From Betaproteobacteria bacterium UBA2592 (GTDB lineage Bacteria > Pseudomonadota > Gammaproteobacteria > Burkholderiales > Rhodocyclaceae), in assembly GCA_002340095.1 (NCBI GenBank), contig DDKS01000063.1:1-38181 (forward strand): DNA of 38,181 bases, read 5' to 3'. Of this stretch, positions 1 through 8,584 are shown one piece after another. Below the pieces are notes generated by a model that was not told the origin of the DNA, did not search any database, and saw only the letters and a list, made by a program, of their open reading frames with translations. Position 1 is the stretch's first letter. Every line of letters begins with the position of its first letter. Position numbers and translations under genes: made by a program.

Positions 1-63
1 GGCCGCCGGGGGCGGGTCGGCCGGGGGGGGCGGCCGCTTCAGGGCATCCATGAGCAGGCTCAT
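1..63 (-). CDS. MshN-like pilus biogenesis protein, N-terminal fragment (cut by window edge)
   Basis: Only the first 21 codons are in the window. The ATG at 63-61 overlaps the TGA of the secretin gene (ATGA arrangement), so translation is probably coupled. The start reads MSLLMDALKR, the opening typical of MshN/GspB-type proteins next to secretin and ATPase genes in MSHA loci, followed by a proline-rich stretch. A run of eight C on the coding strand (23-30) sits in codons 11-14. Position after mshM and mshL fits MshN, but with 21 residues the identification rests on context and the N-terminal motif. Confidence 0.5.
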   Translation of the reverse strand, partial: MSLLMDALKRPPPPADPPPAA

Positions 64-1817
64 GGCCCGTTGCCTCCGGAAGCGGCGCCGGAAAGGGCCG
101 GGTTGAGGGGCTGGGCTTCCGCCGGTTGCTGGAAGAAGCGGCTGTCGGGCAGGTAGCCCTGCAGGCCGGCGTAATCCCCGGCCAGGCTGGGGTCGCGGAT
201 CACCACCGGGCGCAGGAAGATCACCAGTTCCGACTTCCGGGCCGAGTTGTTGCGCGAGGTGAACAGCTCGCCGGCCACCGGCACCTGCCCCAAGAGCGGG
301 ACGCGGCCGGTCTTGTAGTCCACCCGGTCTTCCATCAGCCCGCCCAGCACGGCGATGTCGCCGCTGGAAACCCGCAGGATGGATTCGATCTCCCGGGTGC
401 GGATCTGCGGCACCTGGTTCGAGACGTTGCTGGGGATGTCCGGGTTCGGGTCCTTGACCATGCCGGCGATGCTGGAGATGGTGGGCCGCACGTTGAGGAT
501 CACCGTGTCGTTGTCGCTGACCTGGGGTGTCACCGTCATGACCAGGCCGACGGAGACGGTCTGGGGCGTGGTGGTGTAGGCGACGATGGGGTTGGTGTTG
601 GTGTTGCCCGGGGTGATGTCGGCCTTGATGTTGAAATAGACCACGTTCTCCACCACCTTCAACAGGGCGGTCTGGTTGTTGAGCACCGACAGGCGCGGGC
701 TGGAGAGCACCTTGGTGGTGCCGAAGGATTCCAGCAGGTTCAGGGTCAGGTTGAGGGGGTTGGCCTCGTTGACGAACTTGAGCACGAAGGGGGTCAGGGC
801 CGGGTTGATGCCGCTCGTGGCGGTGGTGGGGGTGACGCTGAAGGACTTGTTGCCGCCGGACCAGACGCGGCTCCACTCGATGCCCTGCTGATAGCCGTCG
901 CCCAGTTCCACCTCGACGATGGTGGCCTCGATCATCACCTGGCGGCGGGCCGAATGGCTGACCTTGTCGATGAATTCCTGGATGCGCTCATGCTGGCGGC
1001 CGGTGGCCCGCACCGTGAGCACGCCGCTTTCCGGGTGCACGATCACCGAAGCCGCCTCGCGGAACGTGCTGCGCCGGGCTGCCCGGGCCGGCGCGGCGGG
1101 ACGGGCCTCGCTGGCGCCGGGCCGGATGGCCGCCGGGACGGGGGCTGGCGTTTCGATCTCCTCGCCGCCGTCGGGCAGGATCTTGTCCGTTTCCCGCAGG
1201 ATGTCCTTGATGTTCCGCTCCAGGGATTCCCAGAACAGGTTCCTGGAACTGTTCTCGACCCGGGTGCTGGAGATGTTGCCGCTGCCGAGGCTGGATTCCG
1301 CGCCACCGGAACCCGAGGCACCCGTGGCGATCTGGGTGTTGGTGGCCACCGTGCCACTCATGTTGCGGCTCAGGTTCACGTAGTCCACCTTGTAGTGCTT
1401 GAGGAAGGGGGTGTCCGGCATCACCACCAGATTCGGGCCGTCCAGCTCGAAACGCATGTCCACCTGCCGGGCGATGCGGGAGAGCAACTGGGGCAGGGTC
1501 TGGTCGATGGCGTTGAGGCTGACGTTGCCGGTGATGCCCGGGTGGATGTCCACGTTGAGCTTCGCGTCCCGGGCGAGGGCGAAGAGCAGGTCCTCGACCC
1601 GGACGTTGTGCACCACGACGCTGTAGGTTTCCACCCGGGGGGCCGGTCTGGGCGGGGGCAGGGCCAGGGTCTGTTGCACCGGGGCGGGAATGGTGCTGGT
1701 GGCGGGGGGCGCGGCGGAGGTGTTGAGATGTCCCTTCAGGGGTTCCCGGGGAGCAGGGGCCGCGCAGGCTGCCAGAATGCTCGACAGCAGGCAGGCGGGG
1801 AGGATTCTGGCAAGCAT
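60..1817 (-). CDS. mshL: MshL-like secretin (pilus/type II-like outer-membrane channel lipoprotein)
   Basis: 585-residue outer-membrane secretin expected to form the ring through which a MSHA-type pilus or related secretion apparatus passes. Residues 1-18 are a lipoprotein signal with lipobox L15-A16-A17-C18. An STN/secretin N-domain lies at about 67-135, followed by a Ser/Gly-rich and Ala/Pro-rich region (about 160-250). The secretin domain occupies about 290-550, with conserved stretches such as VLSSPRLSVLNNQ and the late segment VPLLGQVPVAGELF. A good Shine-Dalgarno (AAAGAGGTGA) precedes the ATG. It is downstream of the MshM-like ATPase gene (about 100 bp gap) and overlaps the MshN-like start. 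MshL is favoured over PilQ or GspD because of length, the lipobox and the neighbouring ExeA-like ATPase. Confidence 0.85.
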   Translation of the reverse strand: MLARILPACLLSSILAACAAPAPREPLKGHLNTSAAPPATSTIPAPVQQTLALPPPRPAPRVETYSVVVHNVRVEDLLFALARDAKLNVDIHPGITGNVSLNAIDQTLPQLLSRIARQVDMRFELDGPNLVVMPDTPFLKHYKVDYVNLSRNMSGTVATNTQIATGASGSGGAESSLGSGNISSTRVENSSRNLFWESLERNIKDILRETDKILPDGGEEIETPAPVPAAIRPGASEARPAAPARAARRSTFREAASVIVHPESGVLTVRATGRQHERIQEFIDKVSHSARRQVMIEATIVEVELGDGYQQGIEWSRVWSGGNKSFSVTPTTATSGINPALTPFVLKFVNEANPLNLTLNLLESFGTTKVLSSPRLSVLNNQTALLKVVENVVYFNIKADITPGNTNTNPIVAYTTTPQTVSVGLVMTVTPQVSDNDTVILNVRPTISSIAGMVKDPNPDIPSNVSNQVPQIRTREIESILRVSSGDIAVLGGLMEDRVDYKTGRVPLLGQVPVAGELFTSRNNSARKSELVIFLRPVVIRDPSLAGDYAGLQGYLPDSRFFQQPAEAQPLNPALSGAASGGNGP

Positions 1818-1920
1818 GATTCACCTCTTTCAGGGTGATGTAGTCCGCGGGGAAGGGCGGCGCCGGGCCTCCTTCGTTTACTCCCTTGACCCGACGGTTT
1901 CATCCTAGCACAGGCTTTCG

Positions 1921-3288
1921 TTACTGTAACTGGCCTATGACGCGAGGGTAGGCGCCGGCGGAGCGGAGGCTGCGGGGTAGCTGCTGCAGGGCTGCGCCGG
2001 CCTCCTGGCGGCTGGCGTAGCTGCCGTAGATCACACCGAGCCGTTCGCGCCCGGGAGGGCCGGAGCGGTAGACCCGGAGCGCCTCCGCCTCCATGCCGGC
2101 GGGCAGGCGGCTCAGGAAACGTTCCACGTCGCCGCTGCTGCCCAGGTCGGTGACCAGCAGTTGCAGGGTGAAGTGGGCCGGGTTGGCCTGGGGCAGCCAG
2201 GCCTGGAAGGCGGCGATGCGCCGGGCGGTGAGGGGGGGCAGGCCGGATGCGGGAGGCGTCGCGGGGGATGCCGGTTCGGGCGCGGCGGTGGACGGCGGGG
2301 CGGCCGGAACCGGGCTGGCGGCGCTCGGGGCGGCGCGGGGCCCCGCCTCGGCCCTTGGTCGTTCTGCCTGTAGCCAGAGGCCGGCCAGCAGCGCCGCCAG
2401 CACTAGGGCGCCCAGGCCCAGGGCCAGGGCACGCTGCCAGGGAGGGCGCCCCGGCAGGGGCCGGAGCGGCTGAATGGGCTGAAAACGGGCATCCTGGATG
2501 GCGGCCGTGGCCTGGGGGCGATCCACCTGGTGCAGGTTCTGGGAGAAGGCGGCGAGCAGGGCCTTGTCGGCCAGGATGTTGATGCGCCGGGTCAGTCCCT
2601 CCGAAGCCGCGGCGATCAGTTCGATGGCGGCGCGGCTGAAGGGGTTGGGGCCCCGGTAGCCGGCCGCCCGCAGGCGGAAGTCCAGATAGGCGGCCACATC
2701 GGCCTGGGGCAGGGGATCGAGCTGGAAATGCTGGGTGATGCGCTCCCGCAGCTGGCGCAGGTCCTGCTGGGCCAGCCGGTTGTCCAGCTCCGGCTGGCCG
2801 AACAGGACGATCTGCAGGAGCTTGCCCTGCCGGGTCTCCAGGTTCGAGAGCAGCCGCACCTCCTCCAGGGATTCGGGCGGCATGGCGTGGGCCTCGTCGA
2901 TGAGCAGTACCACCCGCCGGCCGGCCGCGTGGCGTTCGAGCAGAGCCTTCTGCAGCACCCGGGTCATGCCGTGGGTGCCTGCGGCGGGCAGTTCCAGGCC
3001 CAGGTCCTCACCGATGGCGGCGAGGATTTCCTGCTGGGAAAGGGAGGGATTGGCCAGATAGACCGTATCGACCCGGTCGCCCAGGCGCTCGAGCAGCATA
3101 CGGCAGAGCATGGTCTTGCCGCTGCCCACCTCGCCGCTCACCTTGATGATGCCCTCCTCGTCCTGCAGGGCGTAGAGCAGGGCCTCCAGGATCGGGCCCC
3201 GGTTGGCCCCGGCATAGAAGAAGTCGGTGTGGGGGGTGATGCGGAAGGGGGGCTCGTCAAGGCCGAAGTGGTCCAGGTAGAGGCTCAA
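1921..3288 (-). CDS. mshM: MshM/ExeA-like AAA ATPase with C-terminal SPOR-like domain
   Basis: 455-residue inner-membrane ATPase of the ExeA/GspA/MshM type, thought to help assemble secretin in the cell wall. An AAA domain has Walker A GEVGSGKT at 52-59 and Walker B LLIDEAH with D131-E132. A single membrane segment is at about 286-306, then an Ala/Pro linker (310-350) and a C-terminal domain (371-453) resembling SPOR/peptidoglycan-binding modules (opens FTLQLL, ends with a typical Y-X-S-X2-EA segment). The start codon is TTG at 3288, sharing bases with the TGA of the upstream regulator (TTGA), so translation is probably coupled. DamX has a similar ATPase/SPOR layout, but the secretin next door argues for a MshM role. 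Confidence 0.8.
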   Translation of the reverse strand: MSLYLDHFGLDEPPFRITPHTDFFYAGANRGPILEALLYALQDEEGIIKVSGEVGSGKTMLCRMLLERLGDRVDTVYLANPSLSQQEILAAIGEDLGLELPAAGTHGMTRVLQKALLERHAAGRRVVLLIDEAHAMPPESLEEVRLLSNLETRQGKLLQIVLFGQPELDNRLAQQDLRQLRERITQHFQLDPLPQADVAAYLDFRLRAAGYRGPNPFSRAAIELIAAASEGLTRRINILADKALLAAFSQNLHQVDRPQATAAIQDARFQPIQPLRPLPGRPPWQRALALGLGALVLAALLAGLWLQAERPRAEAGPRAAPSAASPVPAAPPSTAAPEPASPATPPASGLPPLTARRIAAFQAWLPQANPAHFTLQLLVTDLGSSGDVERFLSRLPAGMEAEALRVYRSGPPGRERLGVIYGSYASRQEAGAALQQLPRSLRSAGAYPRVIGQLQ

Positions 3289-4697
3289 TCTCGGCTCCAG
3301 GCTTCGAGGCGGTTGTAGAAGGTGCTGCGGCTGATGCCCAGCAGGCGGGCCGCCTGGCTCACGTTGCCCTGACTGTGGCGCAGGGCGGCTTCCAGGTAGG
3401 CGCGGCCCCAGTGGTTGAGGGTGCGGTCCAGGTCGATGGGGCTGGTCTGGGCCAGGTGTCGGGCGGCTGCCTGCACCAGGGCTTCCGGATGCATCTGCGG
3501 GGTGGGGCCGGCCGGGGCGGGGAGCGGGGCCTCATCCTGCTCCAGCTCGGGTTGCAACTGCCAGGGTTCCAGCGTCTGGCCTGGATAGCGGGCGAGGAGT
3601 CGCAGGACGATGTTGCGCAGTTCCCGCACATTGCCGGGAAAGCCGTATTCCAGCCAGCAGCGGCGGGCTGCGGGGCCGAGCTGCAGGGGCTTGCAACCCA
3701 GTTGCGGGGCGAGCAGACGGTTGAAATGTTCGAACAGCTTCAGACGGTCCTCGCCCATGTCCCGCAGAGGCGGGACCTCCAGGGTGAAGACCGAGAGGCG
3801 GTGGTAGAGGTCGGCCCGGAAGCGCCCTTCCCGCACGGCCTGGCGCAGGTCCCGGTTGGTGGCGGCGATGATGCGGGCGCGGGAACGACGGGTCTGGGTT
3901 TCGCCCACTCGCTGGTATTCCCCGTTTTCGAGTACCCGCAGCAGCTTGGGTTGCAGTTCCAGCGGCAATTCGCCGATCTCGTCCAGGAACAGGCAGCCTT
4001 CCCCGGCATCCTCGAAATAGCCGCTGTGGGTGTCGTGGGCGCCGGTGTAGGCGCCCTTGGCGTGGCCGAACAGGGTGGCTTCCATCAGGCTGGGAGCCAG
4101 GGCGGCGCAGTTGATCGCAAGGAAGGGCTGCTGGCAGCGCCGGGTTTGCCGGTGCAGACCCCACTGGGCCACCACTTCCTTGCCGCTTCCGGATTCGCCG
4201 GTGATCAGCACCGGGTAGGGGGCATCGGCAAACAGCTGGATCTGCTGGCGCAGCTTGTGCAGGGCCGGGCTGTCTCCCACCAGGGGACTGTCCTGCTGGC
4301 CGCCGGTTGCGATGGGTGCGGCCAGGGCCCGTTCGAGGGCGGCCTGGAGGCGGGCCGGGTCGCAGGGCTTGGGGATGAACTCCAGGGCCCCCAGGGTGCG
4401 GGCATGGCGGCCGTTCTCTTCTTCGTCCTGGCCGGAGAGGACCAGGATGCGCAGGTCGGGATGGCGGGCCAGCAGTTCCCGGATCAGGGCGAAGCCTTCC
4501 CCGGGGCGGTGCGGGTAAGGCGGCAGGCCCAGGTCGATCAGGGCCAGTCGGGGGGGCTGCGGCAGGCGTTCGAGCAGGGCCAGGCAGGCCGGCCGGCTCG
4601 CGGCCAGGCTGATGTCGAAGCGTTCTGCCAGGGCAAAGGCCAGGGATTCGGAGATGAGCGGGTCGTCATCGACGATGAGCAGCAGGGGCTTGGACAT
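3285..4697 (-). CDS. Sigma-54-dependent response regulator (NtrC family)
   Basis: 470-residue activator of RpoN promoters. The receiver domain (4-125) has acidic D10-D11-D12, phospho-acceptor D55 and K110. The AAA+ domain has Walker A GESGSGKE (167-174), the sigma-54-contacting loop as GAYTGA (215-220, Tyr in place of the usual Phe), Walker B LFLDE ending at E240, and arginine-finger region GRFRADLYHR. A Fis-type helix-turn-helix lies at about 439-467. No histidine kinase gene lies beside it in the window. It is the first gene of the minus-strand group and is translationally coupled to the MshM-like gene, which suggests it regulates the pilus/secretion locus (inference). Start ATG at 4697. 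Confidence 0.9.
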   Translation of the reverse strand: MSKPLLLIVDDDPLISESLAFALAERFDISLAASRPACLALLERLPQPPRLALIDLGLPPYPHRPGEGFALIRELLARHPDLRILVLSGQDEEENGRHARTLGALEFIPKPCDPARLQAALERALAAPIATGGQQDSPLVGDSPALHKLRQQIQLFADAPYPVLITGESGSGKEVVAQWGLHRQTRRCQQPFLAINCAALAPSLMEATLFGHAKGAYTGAHDTHSGYFEDAGEGCLFLDEIGELPLELQPKLLRVLENGEYQRVGETQTRRSRARIIAATNRDLRQAVREGRFRADLYHRLSVFTLEVPPLRDMGEDRLKLFEHFNRLLAPQLGCKPLQLGPAARRCWLEYGFPGNVRELRNIVLRLLARYPGQTLEPWQLQPELEQDEAPLPAPAGPTPQMHPEALVQAAARHLAQTSPIDLDRTLNHWGRAYLEAALRHSQGNVSQAARLLGISRSTFYNRLEAWSRD

Positions 4698-4775
4698 CCG
4701 CAGGATCCGGCAGGGGACGATGGGGGAAGATTACAGCTTTCCGGCGGCCATGCAATATGGTTTCGCTTCCCGGTC

Positions 4776-4784
4776 TGATAGAAT
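4776..4784 (+). promoter_or_regulatory. Extended -10 promoter element ahead of mlaF
   Basis: TGATAGAAT is an extended -10 (TG-n-TAGAAT, five of six matches to TATAAT) about 40 bp upstream of the mlaF ATG in the 127-bp gap between the divergent sigma-54 regulator and mlaF. No strong -35 is visible at 17 bp, consistent with an extended -10 promoter. It probably drives the Mla-ABC-ibaG-murA operon. Confidence 0.5.
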
Positions 4785-4824
4785 CCGCAGTCCTGTTTCG
4801 CCTCCCGAGCGTTTGCCACCCCGC

Positions 4825-5637
4825 ATGTCCGAAGACACCCTGGTCCAGATCGACAACCTCCAGTTCGACTATGGCGGCAAGCCCGTGCTGCAGGGCATCA
4901 ACATGCGCATTCCCCGGGGCAAGGTGGTGGCCATCATGGGCGGGTCCGGCTGCGGCAAGACTACCTTGCTGCGCTGCATCGGCGGTCAGCTCCGGCCGTC
5001 GGCCGGCAAGGTCTGCGTCGACGGCCAGGTGGTCAACGAGATGAGCCGGAAGCAGATCTACGCTTTGCGCCGGCGCATGGGTATGCTGTTTCAGTTCGGT
5101 GCCCTGTTTACCGATCTTTCCGTGTTCGAGAACGTGGCCTTCCCCCTGCGCGAGCACACGGACCTGTCCGAGGCGATGATCCGTGACCTGGTATTGATGA
5201 AGCTCCAGGCCGTGGGTTTGCGCGGCGCCCGGGACCTGATGCCCAATTCCCTTTCCGGCGGCATGGCCCGGCGGGTCGCCCTGGCCCGGGCCATTGCCCT
5301 GGACCCCTCGCTGATCATGTACGACGAGCCCTTCACCGGGCTGGACCCCATCTCCCTGGGAGTGATCGGGCAGTTGATCCGGCGTCTCAACGATGCCCTG
5401 GGGGCCACCTCCATCATGGTGACCCATGACATCCAGGAGTCCCTGTTGATCGTGGATTACATTTACTTCATTTCCGGCGGGCGGGTGGTGGCCGAGGGCA
5501 CGCCCGAGGACATCCGCAATTCCGGCGATCCCTTCGTGCACCAGTTCGTCCATGCGGAGGCCGATGGGCCGGTCCCCTTCCATCTCAAGGCAGCGCCCAT
5601 CATGGAAGACCTGGGGTTGGGAGACGTCCGTGCTTGA
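4825..5637 (+). CDS. mlaF: MlaF, ATPase of the phospholipid ABC transporter
   Basis: 270-residue ABC ATPase powering MlaFEDB, which moves phospholipid between the inner membrane and the periplasmic carrier MlaC to keep outer-membrane lipid asymmetry. Visible motifs: Walker A GGSGCGKT (39-46), Q-loop Q90, signature LSGGM (143-147), Walker B LIMYDEP (163-169) and switch H201. The ATG at 4825 (MSEDTL) gives the family length of about 270; the frame is open further upstream, but that would run into the divergent gene's start and the promoter. The last 8 nt overlap mlaE. Confidence 0.95.
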   Translation: MSEDTLVQIDNLQFDYGGKPVLQGINMRIPRGKVVAIMGGSGCGKTTLLRCIGGQLRPSAGKVCVDGQVVNEMSRKQIYALRRRMGMLFQFGALFTDLSVFENVAFPLREHTDLSEAMIRDLVLMKLQAVGLRGARDLMPNSLSGGMARRVALARAIALDPSLIMYDEPFTGLDPISLGVIGQLIRRLNDALGATSIMVTHDIQESLLIVDYIYFISGGRVVAEGTPEDIRNSGDPFVHQFVHAEADGPVPFHLKAAPIMEDLGLGDVRA

Positions 5638-6424
5638 CCCCCGTCCTTTTCTGCGCCGTCTCGGCGCCCTGGTGCTGGAAAAAATCGCCCGCCTGGGCCA
5701 TGCCAGTCGTTTCTTCGTGGCGGTGCTGCTCAATTCCGGCGCGACGCTGCGCCGTTATCCCCTTACCTTGCGGGAGATCTGGTTCAGCGGCGTCCTGTCC
5801 CTCATCATCATCCTGGTTTCCGGACTTTTCGTCGGTTTGGTGCTGGGCTTGCAGGGGTACGAGATCCTGCAGCGCTATGGTTCGGCCGAGCAACTGGGCA
5901 CCATGGTGGCGCTCTCGCTGCTGCGCGAGCTGGGGCCGGTGGTGGCGGCCCTGCTGTTCGCCTCCCGGGCCGGCTCGGCCATCACGGCGGAAATTGGCCT
6001 GATGAAGACTACCGAGCAGTTGAAGGCCATGGACATGATGGCGGTCGATCCCATCGCCCGGGTCGTGGTGCCCCGCTTCTGGGGTGGCGTCATCACCATG
6101 CCGCTCCTGGCGGCCATGTTCTCCAGCATGGGCATCTTCGGCGGCTGGTTCATCGGCGTGGTGGTGATCGGCGTGGATGACGGCTCCTTCTGGTCCCAGA
6201 TGCAGGATGCCGTGGATTTCCGCTACGACGTCTGGAATGGCGTGGTCAAGAGCTTCGTCTTCGGTGTGGCGGTGGCCCTGATCGCCGTCTTCGAGGGCTA
6301 TGATGCCGACCCGACGGCCGAAGGCGTGTCCCGGGCCATCACCCGCACCGTGGTGACTTCCGCCCTGGCCATCCTGGCGCTGGATTTCGTGTTGACCTCT
6401 TTCATGTTCCGGGGAACCTCATGA
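5630..6424 (+). CDS. mlaE: MlaE, permease of the phospholipid ABC transporter
   Basis: 264-residue integral inner-membrane permease of the MlaE/YrbE family. The start is GTG at 5630 (protein begins MLDPRPFL), inside the 3' end of mlaF (8-nt overlap); this gives the usual MlaE length, whereas the open frame further upstream lacks family similarity. Several hydrophobic segments are visible, and the conserved E-LGPV and ASRAGSAI-EIG motifs lie in the middle. It dimerises in the MlaFEDB complex and contacts the MlaD hexamer. Its TGA overlaps the mlaD ATG. Confidence 0.95.
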   Translation: MLDPRPFLRRLGALVLEKIARLGHASRFFVAVLLNSGATLRRYPLTLREIWFSGVLSLIIILVSGLFVGLVLGLQGYEILQRYGSAEQLGTMVALSLLRELGPVVAALLFASRAGSAITAEIGLMKTTEQLKAMDMMAVDPIARVVVPRFWGGVITMPLLAAMFSSMGIFGGWFIGVVVIGVDDGSFWSQMQDAVDFRYDVWNGVVKSFVFGVAVALIAVFEGYDADPTAEGVSRAITRTVVTSALAILALDFVLTSFMFRGTS

Positions 6425-6891
6425 ATCGCACTACCCTCGACCTTTGGGTCGGTTTCTTCGTTGCTTTGGGCATGGCCGCCCTGTTGTTTCTGGCACTCAA
6501 GGTGGGCAGTTTCTCCGGCGTGCAGATGGAGCAGACATACCAACTGCAAGCCAAGTTTGATAACATCGGCGGCCTGAAGGTGAGGGGGCCGGTCAAGAGC
6601 GCCGGGGTCGTGGTGGGCCGGGTGGCGGACATCCGCTTCGATCCGGACACCTACGAAGCCGTGGTGCTGCTCAACATCGATTCCCGCTACACCTTCCCCA
6701 AGGATACCTTTGCCTCCATCTACACCTCGGGCCTGCTGGGCGACCAGTATGTGGGCCTGGAACCCGGCGGTGACGAGCGGAAGCTGGTGGCCGGCGACAC
6801 CATTTTCAAAACCCAGTCGGCCGTTGTCCTGGAGAAGCTGGTGAGCCAGTTCCTCTTCAACAAGGCAGCCGAGAGTCAGGATCAGCAATGA
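6421..6891 (+). CDS. mlaD: MlaD, MCE-domain phospholipid-binding subunit
   Basis: 156-residue inner-membrane-anchored periplasmic protein. One N-terminal transmembrane helix (about 8-27) is followed by an MCE domain (about 38-118) with the typical GGLKVRGPVKSAGVVVG and the YTSGLLGDQYVGLEPG segment. MlaD forms the hexameric ring with a lipid channel in MlaFEDB. It overlaps mlaE and mlaA by ATGA junctions, so stoichiometric translation is likely. Length is close to the usual 150-180 residues. Confidence 0.95.
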   Translation: MNRTTLDLWVGFFVALGMAALLFLALKVGSFSGVQMEQTYQLQAKFDNIGGLKVRGPVKSAGVVVGRVADIRFDPDTYEAVVLLNIDSRYTFPKDTFASIYTSGLLGDQYVGLEPGGDERKLVAGDTIFKTQSAVVLEKLVSQFLFNKAAESQDQQ

Positions 6892-7628
6892 ACATCGATA
6901 TTCAGCGGAAATCCGCCCTGCGCGGGTGGCGGGGCGTTCTGGCCCTGGCGGCCCTGGCCCTGCTTGCCGGCTGTGCCGGAACGACCCGGGCGCCCAGCGA
7001 CAAGGATCCCTACGAGGGCTTCAATCGGGCCATGTTCGAAGTCCACGAGGGCATTGACAAGGCGGCCCTGAAGCCGCTTGCCAAGGGTTACGATGCCGTC
7101 GTGCCCCTGCCTGCGAGGATGGGCGTCCACAACTTCTACGAAAACGTCTGGGACCTGAACCGGGGTGCCAACGCCCTCTTCCAGGGCAAGGGCGAGGAGG
7201 GGATGACCGGTTTCGGGCGGCTGCTGATCAACTCCACCGTGGGCATCTTCGGCCTCTTCGACGTGGCCAGCGAACTGGGCCTCGACCAGGGCGAGGAAGA
7301 CTTCGGTCAGACCCTGGCCGTCTGGGGCGTGTCGGACGGTCCCTACGTGTTCCTGCCCATCATCGGCCCCAACACCGCCCGGGATCTGGTGGGCTGGGGC
7401 GTGGACCAGGTCTTCTACCCCCTCTGGTGGGATCTGGACGACGTTCCCCTGCGCAACAGCCTGATCGCCCTGCGCGCCGTGGAATACCGGGCCCGTCTGC
7501 TGCCTGCCGACAAGGTGGTGGAGGAGGCCGCCCTCGACAAATATGCCTACATCCGCTCCGCCTACCTGCAGCGCCGCCATTCCCAGATCCATGATGGCCG
7601 GCCGCCTCGCGAGCAGGACGACAACTGA
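6888..7628 (+). CDS. mlaA: MlaA (VacJ) outer-membrane lipoprotein
   Basis: 246-residue outer-membrane lipoprotein that extracts misplaced phospholipid from the outer leaflet and passes it to MlaC. The lipoprotein signal ends with lipobox LLAGC (C29). The mature part starts with the family's DPYEGFNRAMF motif and has GVHNFYENVWDLN and the GPYVFLPIIGP-TARD segment. ATG overlaps the mlaD stop (ATGA). In E. coli mlaA is unlinked; here it lies in the same operon, as is common in Betaproteobacteria. Confidence 0.95.
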   Translation: MNIDIQRKSALRGWRGVLALAALALLAGCAGTTRAPSDKDPYEGFNRAMFEVHEGIDKAALKPLAKGYDAVVPLPARMGVHNFYENVWDLNRGANALFQGKGEEGMTGFGRLLINSTVGIFGLFDVASELGLDQGEEDFGQTLAVWGVSDGPYVFLPIIGPNTARDLVGWGVDQVFYPLWWDLDDVPLRNSLIALRAVEYRARLLPADKVVEEAALDKYAYIRSAYLQRRHSQIHDGRPPREQDDN

Positions 7629-7655
7629 TCCGCAGGAACTGACCGGGATAGCTTC

Positions 7656-8270
7656 ATGAAGCGACTGTTTGCCTTTGTTTTCACCGCCTTCCTCTCAACC
7701 TTCGTGCTGGCCCAGGATATGGCGCCGGATGTGCTGGTGCGCACCGTCACCGAGGATGTGCTGGCCGCCGTGCGCCAGGACAAGGACATCCAGAACGGCA
7801 ATACCCAAAAGACCATTGCCTTGATCCAGACCAAGGTGCTGCCCTACTTCAATTTCCAGCGCATGACCTCCCTGGCCGTGGGTCGTGACTGGCGCCAGGC
7901 CACGCCCCAGCAGAAGGAAATGCTGGCCCGGCAGTTCCAGGAACTGCTGGTGCGCACCTACTCCAACGCCTTGAGTTCCTACCGGGACCAGACCGTGCGC
8001 TACCGCCCTTTCAAGATGAACCCCGGCGAGACCGACGTCCTGGTGCGTACCGAGGTGTTGCAACCGGGGGGGCGGCCCATCCAGCTCGATTACAGTCTGG
8101 AGAAATCCGACAAGGGCTGGAAGGTCTACGATGTGGTGGTGGCCGGTGTCAGCCTGGTTACCAACTACCGGGAAACCTTCGCCCAGGAGATCCGTGCGGG
8201 CGGCATCGATGGCCTGATCCGTTCCCTGGAAGCCAAGAACAAGTCTCTTGCGGCCGGCAAGGCGGCCTGA
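7656..8270 (+). CDS. mlaC: MlaC periplasmic phospholipid carrier
   Basis: 204-residue periplasmic lipid shuttle of the Tol_Ttg2/MlaC family. A Sec signal peptide is cleaved after about A19 (VLA-Q). The mature chain has conserved features: NFQRMTSLAVGRDWR, the TYSNAL-SY stretch and the KGWKVYDVVVAGVSLV motif followed by NYR. It lies 27 bp after mlaA in the same operon and carries lipids between the MlaA complex and MlaFEDB. Confidence 0.95.
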   Translation: MKRLFAFVFTAFLSTFVLAQDMAPDVLVRTVTEDVLAAVRQDKDIQNGNTQKTIALIQTKVLPYFNFQRMTSLAVGRDWRQATPQQKEMLARQFQELLVRTYSNALSSYRDQTVRYRPFKMNPGETDVLVRTEVLQPGGRPIQLDYSLEKSDKGWKVYDVVVAGVSLVTNYRETFAQEIRAGGIDGLIRSLEAKNKSLAAGKAA

Positions 8271-8291
8271 CGCCGGGCCTGTCCGGCGGGG

Positions 8292-8579
8292 ATGACCATG
8301 ATCGCGCGTGAAGGCAATCGCCTGCTGATCCAGGTGCCCATGGTCATGGGTACGGCCCGCAGCCTGCTGGAAGCGGGCCGCGCCTGTCTCGACGCGCAGG
8401 AGTGGGTCGTGGATCTCAGTGGCGTCGGTGAGGCCGATTCGTCCGGACTCGCCGTCCTGCTCGAATGGCAGCGCTGCTGCCGGGCCTGCGGGGGCTCCCT
8501 GCGCGTGGAAGGTATGCCCCCCGGCCTGGCCGCCCTGGCCGACCTCTACGACCTCGGCGCCGCCTTTTCCCGGGCCTGA
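8292..8579 (+). CDS. mlaB: MlaB, STAS-domain subunit
   Basis: Small 95-residue STAS protein that binds MlaF and is needed for assembly and activity of MlaFEDB. The core has WVVDLSGV and the ADSSGLAVLLEW segment, the STAS loop and helix that contact the ATPase. The start may be ATG 8292 or ATG 8298 (MIAREGN); I kept the first. It lies 21 bp after mlaC and a few bases before the next ABC gene. Confidence 0.9.
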   Translation: MTMIAREGNRLLIQVPMVMGTARSLLEAGRACLDAQEWVVDLSGVGEADSSGLAVLLEWQRCCRACGGSLRVEGMPPGLAALADLYDLGAAFSRA

Positions 8580-8584
8580 GCCCG

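Noticed and set aside
126..1838. 570-codon open frame antisense to the secretin gene
   Set aside because: Gly/His/Val/Asp-rich repetitive translation typical of antisense frames in GC-rich DNA; the secretin on the other strand is unmistakable.
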